Shown one piece after another: positions 43,431-51,226 of a stretch of DNA of 64,000 nucleotides. Numbering within the stretch: position 1 is the first letter of the stretch; each line of letters begins with the position of its first letter. Source of the stretch: Edaphobacter bradus (GTDB lineage: Bacteria > Acidobacteriota > Terriglobia > Terriglobales > Acidobacteriaceae); the NCBI RefSeq assembly GCF_025685645.1, contig NZ_JAGSYF010000005.1, positions 124,001 to 188,000 of the forward strand, in the 5' to 3' direction. A program made the translations under genes and the position numbers. The notes below the pieces were generated by a model. The model was given only the letters and a program-made list of their open reading frames with translations. It made no database searches and was not told where the DNA came from.

Positions 43431-44212
43431 GCGGACTTGGCCTCTTTGGCTTTGCGACGGGAGGGGTTGAAGACATATGCGACGCCGACGCCGACCAGAT
43501 ACAGCACCAGCATTGGAGTCGCGAACAGGCACATGCTCACCGGATCGGGGAGCGGGCAGATGATCGCCGCGATCACAAAGATGATCAGAACCGCATAGCG
43601 GATGTGGCGTACCAGGAACTTTGCATCGACGATTCCGAGGATCGACAGAAAGAAGATCAGGATCGGTAGCTCGAACGTAATCCCCAGCCCGAGAATCACG
43701 GCCAGGAAGAAGTTCGTGTAGTCGTCGATCATGATGTTGGGATGAAAGCGCTTGCCGAAGTCGCCGATCAGCACCTTCAGTGCGCCCGGCAGGACCCAGC
43801 GGTATCCGAACCATGCCCCGGCGAGGAAGAGGGTGACTGTCGCAGTCATGAACGGGACGACGTAACGCTTCTCGTTGGAGTACATTCCCGGCGAGATGAA
43901 CAGCCAGACCTGATACAGGATGAACGGTGATGCGAGAATCGCTCCACCGACCAAAGAGGTCTTCAGATAGAGGTTTAGCGCGTCGGTCGGATGGGCGAAG
44001 TTCAGAGGAAGGTGTAGTTCATCGATTGGCCTCGATACGATGCCGTAGAGCTGTTCGCGGAAGATATATGCCACCACGAACCCGATGAGCAGATAGATCA
44101 CCGAGCGGATCAGCCGCTTGCGCAGCTCATCTAGGTGCTCCATCAAGGTCATACCCGGTAGTTCGGCACGGTCAGTCACAGCGGCTCGGGCCCGGTCAAC
44201 GAGATCAGCCAT
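43427..44212 (-). CDS. tatC: Twin-arginine translocase subunit TatC
   Basis: A 261-residue six-helix protein, the receptor for twin-arginine signal peptides. MTLMEHLDELRKRLIRSVIY (cytoplasmic N-terminus with the conserved Glu), PTDALNLYLKTSLVGGAILA, SPFILYQVWLFISPGMYSNE and FGITFELP-type GLGITFELPILIFFL are all typical. ATG at 44212 lies eight bases inside the end of tatB. C-terminal tail is basic. Confidence 0.96.
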   Translation of the reverse strand: MADLVDRARAAVTDRAELPGMTLMEHLDELRKRLIRSVIYLLIGFVVAYIFREQLYGIVSRPIDELHLPLNFAHPTDALNLYLKTSLVGGAILASPFILYQVWLFISPGMYSNEKRYVVPFMTATVTLFLAGAWFGYRWVLPGALKVLIGDFGKRFHPNIMIDDYTNFFLAVILGLGITFELPILIFFLSILGIVDAKFLVRHIRYAVLIIFVIAAIICPLPDPVSMCLFATPMLVLYLVGVGVAYVFNPSRRKAKEAKSA

Positions 44213-44759
44213 GAATCGGGGCCTCGTTCGGGAAGTGGTCCGGCGCATCGGGCGTGTGGCCCTCAGAGCGATCAAACACCGCCGTCTCATGCGCCAGAGT
44301 AGACTCGCTGACTGCTGCGGCGGGCGGCAGATCCGGGTCAGCGACGTGCGGTACGGAATCGAACGCGTGCGCCACGGAGTCGTTCGCGACAGGCAGGCCT
44401 GTCGATGGAGGCATCATGTTCAACTCCCCCGAGGTCGCAATCGGCAGAGGCTCAGTACCAGACGGCAGGGCCTCAGGAGCGTCATTCACCGGCGCGGCGA
44501 TTGTGTTCTCTGTCACGGTTCCTTCGGTCAGCGCGGGAGCAGCGGGAGCCGCGGCCTCCATGGCGGCGATCTTCTTCTGCTGCTCGGCCTGTTCGGCCAT
44601 CCGCAGCTCCTCTTCCATCTGCATTTTGAACTCGTTAGAGGCGCGGCGGAACTCGGCCATCAGCTTGCCCAGTTGACGCGCGAGCTCGGGCAGCTTCTTC
44701 GGGCCGAAGAGGAGCAGGGCGAGGAGAAAGATGAAGGCGCTATCGCCGAGGCTCGGCAT
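44205..44759 (-). CDS. tatB: TatA/TatB-family translocase subunit
   Basis: A 184-residue protein: one N-terminal membrane helix (DSAFIFLLALLLFGPKKLPE), the FGPKKLPEL hinge, an amphipathic helix (ARQLGKLMAEFRRASNEFKM) and a long Pro/Ala/Glu tail. The polar N-terminal residues and long tail suggest TatB more than TatA, though a single TatA/B protein is possible because no second copy is near. It is the first gene of the tat operon. Confidence 0.88.
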   Translation of the reverse strand: MPSLGDSAFIFLLALLLFGPKKLPELARQLGKLMAEFRRASNEFKMQMEEELRMAEQAEQQKKIAAMEAAAPAAPALTEGTVTENTIAAPVNDAPEALPSGTEPLPIATSGELNMMPPSTGLPVANDSVAHAFDSVPHVADPDLPPAAAVSESTLAHETAVFDRSEGHTPDAPDHFPNEAPIHG

Positions 44760-44958
44760 AATTGCTTCTCATCATAATGGCTTATGTCGAGCGGGAACAA
44801 CATCGGCAGTGCCCCGCGGCTCTGAGGTAAAATTACTCGCAAGGCTTGAGCAGGTATAAGTTCAGGCCGTGACAAAAGATGGAATCCTTTGGAACACGTC
44901 TTTCGTCCAATGAAGTACAAGCGGCCGTTCACGGTCCGCAGCAGGTGAAGGAAACGAG

Positions 44959-45118
44959 TAGGGTTGCAACATCCCCGTGGACTGGGTGCTGGTTTTATAG
45001 CCAGCGCAGCGAATCCACTGCAGCCTCGCAATGAATGCTTTCAACATCCCCGTCTCAAGGCGAGAGCGGCAATGGCCACAGGCCGATACCGTATGGCCTC
45101 GTGAGACTGAAGGCGGAG
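44959..45118 (+). promoter_or_regulatory. NAD+-I riboswitch (nadA motif), two aptamer-like domains
   Basis: Two similar domains lie in tandem directly before nadA. Domain 1 has CAACATCCCCGTGGACTGGG (44967-44986), a variable hairpin, and CAGCGAATCCACTGCAGCC (45006-45024). Domain 2 has CAACATCCCCGTCTCA (45042-45057) and closes with TGAGACTGAAGGC. These match the conserved core of the nadA-motif RNA, an NAD+/adenosine-nucleotide sensor of Acidobacteria. The closing stem GCTTTC/GAAGGC of domain 2 runs into GGCGGAG, the ribosome-binding site, so ligand binding should block nadA translation. The part 44760-44958 upstream shows nothing else recognisable. Confidence 0.88.
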
Positions 45119-45122
45119 TAAC

Positions 45123-46262
45123 TTGAGCGTACTGATGGAAGAGGTCGCGGCATCGACCGCGGCAGAATCTGCAGCAGAAGCATGTTCCCTCGAGAACTAC
45201 CTTACCCAGCCGGACCACACGATGGATGCGCGCATTGCAGCGGCGCGTGCCACGTTGGGAACCGACGTCGTCCTGCTGGGGCACCACTATCAGCGCGACG
45301 AGGTCATCCGCTTCGCCGACTACACTGGCGACAGCTACAAGCTCTCAAAGATCGCCTCGCAGACCGATGCAAAGTACATGCTCTTCTGCGGCGTGCACTT
45401 CATGGCGGAGACTGCCGATGTTCTCGCCCGCCCCTGGCAGCAGGTCATCCTGCCCGACCTCAACGCTGGCTGCTCGATGGCCGACATGGCCGAGATCGGC
45501 CAGGTCGAGGACTGCTGGGACTCGCTCGAGCGCGCCGGTCTCACAGGCGACCTGATTCCGCTCACCTACATGAACTCCGCGGCAGCGATCAAGGCGTTCT
45601 GCGGAGAGCACGGCGGCCTCGTCTGCACCTCGTCGAACGCTCGCGGAGCCTTCGAGTGGGCCTTCGAGCGCGGCAGCAGAATTCTCTTCCTGCCTGACCA
45701 GCACCTCGGCCGCAATACCGCGTTCGCCATGAATATTCCTCTCAGCGAGATGGTCGTCTGGGACCCGTACCAGATCAATGGGGGTGTCAGCCCCGACCGT
45801 CTGCGCGCGGCGAAGGTCATCCTCTGGAAGGGCCACTGCTCGGTCCATCAGCGCTTTCTCCCCGAGCACGTCGATCGCGTTCGTCGCGACTACCCTGAGA
45901 TGCAGGTCATTGTGCATCCTGAGTGCCGCTGGGAGGTCTGCCAGAAGGCCGATGCACTGGGCTCGACCGAGCGCATCATCGAAGTCATTGAGAAGGCTCC
46001 AGAGGGCGCGAGCTTCGCCGTCGGCACGGAGATCCATCTCGTCAACCGGCTCGCCAAGCGGTTCGCCCCGCTGGGCAAGCGGGTCATAACGCTTGACGAC
46101 TCCGGCTGCCTCTGCACGACGATGTATCGCATCTCGCCGCAGCATCTCGCCTGGTCGCTCGAAAACCTGGTTGCAGGCCACGTCGTCAACCGCATCCAGG
46201 TGGATGAGGATGTCAAGCATTGGGCGAAAGTTGCCCTTGATCGTATGCTTGAGGTGAAGTGA
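45123..46262 (+). CDS. nadA: Quinolinate synthase
   Basis: A 379-residue 4Fe-4S enzyme that condenses iminoaspartate with dihydroxyacetone phosphate to quinolinate in NAD synthesis. Cluster cysteines are Cys117 (LNAGCSMADM), Cys268 (VHPECRWEV) and Cys331 (GCLCTTMYR). Substrate motifs include LLGHHYQRDEVIRFADYTGD, YMNSAAAIKAFCGEHGG, PDQHLGRNTA and TEIHLVNRL. The TTG at 45123 lies four bases after GGAG; ATG at 45135 is the alternative. Controlled by the riboswitch just upstream. Confidence 0.97.
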   Translation: MSVLMEEVAASTAAESAAEACSLENYLTQPDHTMDARIAAARATLGTDVVLLGHHYQRDEVIRFADYTGDSYKLSKIASQTDAKYMLFCGVHFMAETADVLARPWQQVILPDLNAGCSMADMAEIGQVEDCWDSLERAGLTGDLIPLTYMNSAAAIKAFCGEHGGLVCTSSNARGAFEWAFERGSRILFLPDQHLGRNTAFAMNIPLSEMVVWDPYQINGGVSPDRLRAAKVILWKGHCSVHQRFLPEHVDRVRRDYPEMQVIVHPECRWEVCQKADALGSTERIIEVIEKAPEGASFAVGTEIHLVNRLAKRFAPLGKRVITLDDSGCLCTTMYRISPQHLAWSLENLVAGHVVNRIQVDEDVKHWAKVALDRMLEVK

Positions 46263-46275
46263 GAGGGAAGCACGA

Positions 46276-46713
46276 TTGAGCCGCATCTTTACACTCAGCG
46301 AGGCGCAGACTCTGCTGCCTGTCGTCGAGGCGCTTCTACGCAAGGCGCAGACCGCAGGTCAGCACGTCTCTGAGCTTGAGGACGAGATGCAGCAGCTCAG
46401 CCAGCGGATTTTTCTGCTCGGCGGCGTGCACGTCGACGTCGCGGTCGCTGCGCGCCGCCGCGCCGAGCGGGATAAGTCTGTGCAGGAGGCAAAGGACACG
46501 CTCTCCGAGATCGACGCAATCGGTGTGCAGGTGAAAGACCTGGAACAGGAGCTGCTCGACTTTCCCTCCGTTCTCGACGGCAAGTCGATCCTGTTGTGCT
46601 GGAAGCTCGGCGAAAAGGAGATCGCCTACTGGCACACTCCCGAAGACGGCTTCGCTGGACGCAAGCCGCTGGATCCGCGCCAAGGCAAGACGGAACGCGA
46701 ACGGCTGAACTGA
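46276..46713 (+). CDS. DUF2203 family protein
   Basis: A 145-residue protein, mostly coiled coil (residues 15-95), beginning FTLSEAQTLLPVVEALLRKA and ending DGKSILLCWKLGEKEIAYWH and FAGRKPL, the hallmark of DUF2203. No activity known. TTG start after GAGAGGGAAG, 13 bases past nadA, so probably cotranscribed and under the same riboswitch-controlled message. Confidence 0.87.
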   Translation: MSRIFTLSEAQTLLPVVEALLRKAQTAGQHVSELEDEMQQLSQRIFLLGGVHVDVAVAARRRAERDKSVQEAKDTLSEIDAIGVQVKDLEQELLDFPSVLDGKSILLCWKLGEKEIAYWHTPEDGFAGRKPLDPRQGKTERERLN

Positions 46714-46803
46714 GGAACTGCTTCCCGGCGTTCTCGCGGAAATTCATTGAATGGTATGGGATTCTAGGTAGACTCGAATGGTTATGGTCCCAGGCAGTAT
46801 TCT

Positions 46804-47733
46804 GTGTCCAGCAACTCATCCTCCCCATGGTGGCCACGTATGGCGTTTCAAAATACGAGAAGCATCCTGAGTCTTCAATCACCGTTGAGCAGTTGGAAGC
46901 TTCTGCTTGTTGCGGCAACATTTACCCGTCCCAAATTCCGCTTCATCTCGCGGCCACTTCTCTGGCCTTTCATTCACAAGGGTGAGATCTCTCTCCGTTA
47001 TTGGTGCTCCCAGCGCTATCTGAAGATCTTTCTGCGAACATCCGAGTTATCAAGCGATTTTCAAAGCGCTCTCGAACTCTGCGCTCGAGATACCTACCAT
47101 CTCGACCATGGCTTCCATCCTGATCTCGTCATCGATGGAGGCGGCAATGTGGGTCTCTTTACGCTTCGTGTAGCGGCAATGGAGTCTTCGGCTGCCAAGC
47201 CTCCGAAATTTGTGATTTATGAACCGATGCCGCATAACAGCGAGCAGTGCCGAAGGCATCTTGCAATCAACCGGATTGACGCAGAGATCGTGAATGCCTG
47301 CCTGGGTGGGACCCGCAGATCGATCCCGTTTTACTGCCGCGGAGCGATCGACAGCAGCTTCGACGCTGCGAAGCCCTACGACAGTGTCCTGCAGATGCCC
47401 GTCCATCTCCTGAAGGATGCGATTGGCACTTACCCTGCGAAGCGTATCCTCATCAAACTCGATATCGAGGGTATGGAAGTGGAAGCTCTCTCCGCTCTTC
47501 TGCCCACAGAGGAGCGGCCAGTGTATGTCGTCGGTGAACTGCATGATGTCTCTGTGAACCTGCCCGCGTTGGAGCGGCTTATGGAGGAGCACGGTTGGAG
47601 CTTCGAGTGCGGGGAAGTCGCCGGCGACCAGGCAATCTTCCGGGCATGCTCTCCTGCGGCTCTTCCGCTCCTCCCCTCCATAATGCAGATAAAAGGACGT
47701 GCTGCCGCGGGTCGCTCGATCGAGATGGCTTAG
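46804..47733 (+). CDS. FkbM-family SAM-dependent methyltransferase
   Basis: About 309 residues. VIDGGGNVGLFTLRVAA is the SAM site, FVIYEPMPHNSEQCRRHLAI follows, and IKLDIEGMEVEALSAL is the signature FkbM motif. FkbM enzymes O-methylate sugars or small molecules. The first 50 residues are Ser/Trp-rich and unconserved; GTG at 46804 or ATG at 46840 may be the start. Base composition and codon use are less GC-rich than the neighbours, which hints at acquisition. Confidence 0.82.
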   Translation: MSSNSSSPWWPRMAFQNTRSILSLQSPLSSWKLLLVAATFTRPKFRFISRPLLWPFIHKGEISLRYWCSQRYLKIFLRTSELSSDFQSALELCARDTYHLDHGFHPDLVIDGGGNVGLFTLRVAAMESSAAKPPKFVIYEPMPHNSEQCRRHLAINRIDAEIVNACLGGTRRSIPFYCRGAIDSSFDAAKPYDSVLQMPVHLLKDAIGTYPAKRILIKLDIEGMEVEALSALLPTEERPVYVVGELHDVSVNLPALERLMEEHGWSFECGEVAGDQAIFRACSPAALPLLPSIMQIKGRAAAGRSIEMA

Positions 47734-47775
47734 CGGCCAGCCTGCCTTCCCAGGGAAGCCTGTGGATAACTTAAT

Positions 47776-47797
47776 TTATCGAACGATAATATTTATC
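47776..47797. promoter_or_regulatory. Overlapping Fur/PerR-type palindromes before perR
   Basis: TTATCG-AA-CGATAA (47776-47789) overlaps GATAA-TAT-TTATC (47785-47797). AT-rich, inverted and 26-47 bases before the perR GTG, they fit an autoregulatory PerR/Fur box. Confidence 0.6.
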
Positions 47798-47822
47798 ATC
47801 TTTTCCGGGATAGACTGAGGAA

Positions 47823-48251
47823 GTGCAGACCCTGTCGAAACTGACGTTCCGTGAACTCTGTGCCGAACATGGCATCGCAGTGACGCATCAGCGTCAGATG
47901 CTGTACGAGGTCATGCAGAGCATGGAAGGCCATCCCAGTCCGGAAGAAGTCTACGCCCGGATCAAGAAGAAGGTGCCAGCGATCTCGCTGGCAACCGTCT
48001 ACAAGAACATCCACTTGTTTGTAGAGAGCGGCATCTTTCGCAAGATGAGCATGCACCATGGCTCAGTGCGCGTGGAGATGAACGACGAGGCACATCACCA
48101 CATGGTGTGCTCACGCTGTAAGTCAATTACCGATATCGGAGAGCAGGAGCTCGGACTTGTGTCGAAACGGCATCGCCTGCCCGGAGGCTTTTTGGTCGAG
48201 CGGTATGCCGTCGATGTGATTGGCCTCTGTGCAAAGTGTCAGAAGGCTTAG
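47823..48251 (+). CDS. perR: Peroxide-responsive Fur-family repressor (PerR type)
   Basis: A 142-residue Fur-family protein whose numbering coincides with Bacillus PerR: regulatory metal residues His37 (GHPSPEEVY), Glu85 in place of Asp85, His91, His93 and Asp104 (SITDIG), and structural zinc cysteines 96/99 (CSRC) and 136/139 (CAKC). Asp104 rather than Glu is the mark that separates peroxide-sensing PerR from Fur. DNA-binding helix: ISLATVYKNIHLFVESGI. GTG start. Next to catalase and peroxiredoxin genes, its likely targets. Confidence 0.9.
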   Translation: MQTLSKLTFRELCAEHGIAVTHQRQMLYEVMQSMEGHPSPEEVYARIKKKVPAISLATVYKNIHLFVESGIFRKMSMHHGSVRVEMNDEAHHHMVCSRCKSITDIGEQELGLVSKRHRLPGGFLVERYAVDVIGLCAKCQKA

Positions 48252-48284
48252 TTTCAACCTTATAACCGTATTTTGAGGTGAAGC

Positions 48285-49781
48285 ATGGCAGAAGAGCTAA
48301 AAGGCAAAGTAATGACAACGGATGCAGGCCGGCCAGTCGGCGATAATCAGAACTCTCTTACGCTCGGACCGCGCGGTCCTGTCGTGTTCGAAGACTTCCT
48401 TCTGTTCGAGAAGATGGCGCACTTCAACCGCGAGCGTGTCCCGGAGCGCGTCGTTCACGCCAAGGGCTCAGCCGCATACGGCACGTTTACCGTGACGAAT
48501 CCGGATATGGCGAAGTACACAACTGCCAAACTCTTTGACAAGGTGGGCAAGCAGACCCCCACCTTCCTCCGCTTCTCGACCGTTGGCGGCGAGAAGGGTT
48601 CAGCCGACACTGAGCGTGACCCACGCGGCTTCGCGCTGAAGTTCTACACCGAGGAAGGGAACTGGGACATGGTGGGCAACAACACCCCAGTGTTCTTCAT
48701 CCGCGATCCGCTCAAGTTCAGCGACTTCATCCACACGCAGAAGCGCGACCCCGCGACCAACCTCAAATCGCCGACGATGATGTGGGACTTCTGGAGCCTG
48801 TCACCTGAGTCGCTCCATCAAGTGACGATTCTGTTCTCTGATCGCGGAACTCCGGACGGCTACCGCCATATGAATGGCTACAGCAGTCACACCTTCTCGC
48901 TCATCAACGCCAAGGGTGAACTCTTCTACTGCAAGTGGCACTTCAAGACCAAGCAGGGGATCAAGAACTTCACGCGCGAGGAGGCCGATAACATGAAGTC
49001 GGTCGACATGGACTACTCGCAGCGCGACCTCTTCAACGCCATCGAGAAGGGCGATTTTCCCAAGTGGAGGGTTCAGGTCCAGATCATGCCCGAGGCCGAT
49101 GCCGCCACGTATCACATCAATCCGTTCGATCTCACCAAGGTTTGGCCGCATAGCGATTACCCGGTCATCGAGGTCGGCGAGCTTGAGCTCAACCGCAACC
49201 CGGAGAACTACTTCGCCGAGGTGGAGCAGGCGGCGTTCGACCCGAAGAACGTTGCCCCCGGCATGGGATTTTCGCCGGACAAGATGTTGCAGGGACGCCT
49301 CATCAGCTACCCTGACGCACATCGCTACCGCATCGGTGTCAACTACAACCTGCTGCCGGTGAATGAGCCGAAGTGCCCGTACAGCACTTACAATCGCGAC
49401 GGCTCCATGCGCTTCAATGCGAACGGCGGCAGCACTCCGAACTACGAACCGAACAGCTTCGGCGGCCCGACGCAGCACCCGAAGTATGTCGAGCGTCCGA
49501 CAAGCTACAGCACGTCCACTGTTGGCCGCTTCAGCCACCGCGAGCACGACAGTGACTACTACACGCAACCCGGCAACCTCTTCCGTCTGATGAGTCCGGA
49601 CGCGCAGGAGCGGCTGGTGGGCAACATCGGCTCCAGCCTCAGTCAGGTTGAGCAACGTATCCAGGACCTGCAGATCAACCACTTTTACAAGTGCGATCCG
49701 AAGTATGGTGAAGGCGTTGCAAAGGCCATCGGTCGTAAGATCGAGGACATTGTGAAGAAGGAAGAGTTAGTTTCAGCCTAG
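48285..49781 (+). CDS. katA: Monofunctional haem catalase
   Basis: A 498-residue small-subunit catalase that splits hydrogen peroxide. Catalytic His58 (RVVHAKGSAAYG), Asn at 132/133 (VGNNTPVFFIRDP), proximal Tyr in RLISYPDAHRYR and the QVTILFSDRGTPDGYRHMNG block are present. ATG at 48285 has TGAGGTGAAG just before it. It starts 33 bases after perR and ends with its own terminator, so perR-katA is probably one unit. Confidence 0.97.
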   Translation: MAEELKGKVMTTDAGRPVGDNQNSLTLGPRGPVVFEDFLLFEKMAHFNRERVPERVVHAKGSAAYGTFTVTNPDMAKYTTAKLFDKVGKQTPTFLRFSTVGGEKGSADTERDPRGFALKFYTEEGNWDMVGNNTPVFFIRDPLKFSDFIHTQKRDPATNLKSPTMMWDFWSLSPESLHQVTILFSDRGTPDGYRHMNGYSSHTFSLINAKGELFYCKWHFKTKQGIKNFTREEADNMKSVDMDYSQRDLFNAIEKGDFPKWRVQVQIMPEADAATYHINPFDLTKVWPHSDYPVIEVGELELNRNPENYFAEVEQAAFDPKNVAPGMGFSPDKMLQGRLISYPDAHRYRIGVNYNLLPVNEPKCPYSTYNRDGSMRFNANGGSTPNYEPNSFGGPTQHPKYVERPTSYSTSTVGRFSHREHDSDYYTQPGNLFRLMSPDAQERLVGNIGSSLSQVEQRIQDLQINHFYKCDPKYGEGVAKAIGRKIEDIVKKEELVSA

Positions 49782-49829
49782 GTAGGAATAACTACCTTAC
49801 TAGCCTGTTGTCACAACTTGAAACTATGC

Positions 49830-49860
49830 AAAAAACGGCCTGAAATATGGCCGTTTTTTC
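49830..49860 (+). terminator. Rho-independent terminator after katA
   Basis: AAAAAACGGCC, 8-base loop, GGCCGTTTTTT then C. Eleven-bp stem with a six-T run. Confidence 0.9.
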
Positions 49861-49993
49861 TGCTTTAAGTGGCTATAACTGATATGATTGTAAATGTAGT
49901 TTAAGTGTCTTTTGTCCGTTTTCTAGCTACGTAACTTGTAAACTTACTGTTCATGACTAATTGATTGATCGAACCCTGGGAGGGTACTGCAAT

Positions 49994-50533
49994 ATGCTTC
50001 AGATTGGCGAAAAATTTCCTGACTTCAGCCTGACGGCAACTATCTCGACTGAAAAGGACGAGGCCAAGGCATTCACCACCATCACGGAAGAGTCGTACCC
50101 CGGCAAGTGGAAGGTGTACTTCTTCTGGCCCAAGGACTTCACCTTCGTGTGCCCGACTGAGATCGCTGCCTTCGGCAAGTTGAACGGCGAGTTCGCGGAC
50201 CGCGATTGCCAGATCCTGGGAGGCAGCACCGACAACGAATATGTCCACGCTGCGTGGCGCACGCACCATGCAGACCTGAAAGATCTGCCCTTCCCCATGC
50301 TGTCAGACATCAAGCGTGATCTCTGCGGGCAGCTCGGTATCCTTGACGAGAAGGCCGGTGTTGCGCAGCGCGCCACGTTCATCGTCGACCCGGACAACAT
50401 CATCCGCTTCATCTACGTGACAGACCTCTCTGTGGGACGTAATCCGCAGGAGGTGCTGCGCGTGCTCGATGCGCTGCAGACCGATGAGTTGTGCCCCTGC
50501 AACTGGCAGAAGGGCGAGGCGACACTCGCTTAA
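49994..50533 (+). CDS. ahpC: AhpC-type peroxiredoxin
   Basis: A 179-residue peroxiredoxin reducing hydrogen peroxide and organic peroxides. Peroxidatic Cys53 in DFTFVCPTE, resolving Cys167 (or 169) in ELCPCNWQKGE, and the GGSTDNEYVHAAWR block. ATG at 49994 has GGGAGGG nine bases before it. Upstream AT-rich sequence (49862-49993) should hold the promoter; no clear PerR box was found. The AhpD partner follows after a terminator-like hairpin. Confidence 0.95.
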   Translation: MLQIGEKFPDFSLTATISTEKDEAKAFTTITEESYPGKWKVYFFWPKDFTFVCPTEIAAFGKLNGEFADRDCQILGGSTDNEYVHAAWRTHHADLKDLPFPMLSDIKRDLCGQLGILDEKAGVAQRATFIVDPDNIIRFIYVTDLSVGRNPQEVLRVLDALQTDELCPCNWQKGEATLA

Positions 50534-50551
50534 CGTTTCCACAGTAAATAC

Positions 50552-50585
50552 GGGCGTGGCCGCTCACGCGGTCGCGCCCCTTTTT
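50552..50585 (+). terminator. Terminator or attenuator between ahpC and ahpD
   Basis: GGGCGTGGCCGC, loop TCAC, GCGGTCGCGCCC (12 bp with two G-T pairs), then CTTTTT. Confidence 0.85.
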
Positions 50586-50624
50586 CATACGTGGCTCTTA
50601 CGCACGTGAAGGATGGACTCTGTA

Positions 50625-51173
50625 ATGGCACTGGATGAGTTGATCGGCGGCCTCCCCGCCTATGCAAAAGACCTCAAGCTGAACTATTCCTCGCTGGTCA
50701 AACAGAACAACGAACTGACCCCACAGCAGCTCTGGGGAACCGTTGTCGCGGCCGCAATCGCAACGCGCAACCCTGACCTCACTGCGGCAGTCATCGCAGA
50801 GTCCGAGGCGAACGGCCTCAATGCGGGAGCGCTCGACGCGGCCAAGGCGGCGGCGGCGATTATGGGGATGAACAACGTCTACTACCGTTTTCATCACCTC
50901 ACCTCGAACGAGAAGTATGCGGCCTTGCCGGCGCGCCTGCGCATGAATGCGCTTCGCGGGCACTCGGTCGACCACGTCGACTTCGAACTCTGGTGTCTCG
51001 CTGTAAGCGCCGTGAACGCCTGCGGTAAGTGCGTTGATTCCCACGAGCACGTGCTTCGCCAGAAAGGCGCGACCGAGGAGCTGATCAATGCGGCCATCCG
51101 AGTGACTGCGATCATTCACGCCATCGGCGTAGTGCTTGATTCGGAGAAGGCATCGCCAACTCCTGCGGCATAA
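50625..51173 (+). CDS. ahpD: Alkyl hydroperoxidase AhpD (carboxymuconolactone decarboxylase fold)
   Basis: A 182-residue reductant of AhpC that uses a CxxC centre. Cys133-x-x-Cys136 with His140 (NACGKCVDSHEH) and Glu121 (FELWC) match the proton-relay set of mycobacterial AhpD. It starts MALDELIGGLPAYAKDLKLN, the standard N-terminus, so I chose ATG 50625 over 50613. Together with ahpC it forms a thiol peroxidase system that does not need AhpF. Confidence 0.94.
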   Translation: MALDELIGGLPAYAKDLKLNYSSLVKQNNELTPQQLWGTVVAAAIATRNPDLTAAVIAESEANGLNAGALDAAKAAAAIMGMNNVYYRFHHLTSNEKYAALPARLRMNALRGHSVDHVDFELWCLAVSAVNACGKCVDSHEHVLRQKGATEELINAAIRVTAIIHAIGVVLDSEKASPTPAA

Positions 51174-51187
51174 TCTCTTTCAGCCGT

Positions 51188-51226
51188 AATAGAAAGGTGC
51201 GGACCGAGTCAGCACCTTTCTATTTT
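51188..51226. terminator. Bidirectional terminator
   Basis: AATAGAAAGGTGC and its perfect complement, 11-base loop, with T-rich flank. It serves ahpD on the plus strand; the stop codon of the converging peptidase gene lies inside one arm. Confidence 0.88.

Noticed and set aside
49862..49993. PerR box in front of ahpC
   Set aside because: The region is AT-rich but I found no inverted repeat like the one before perR.
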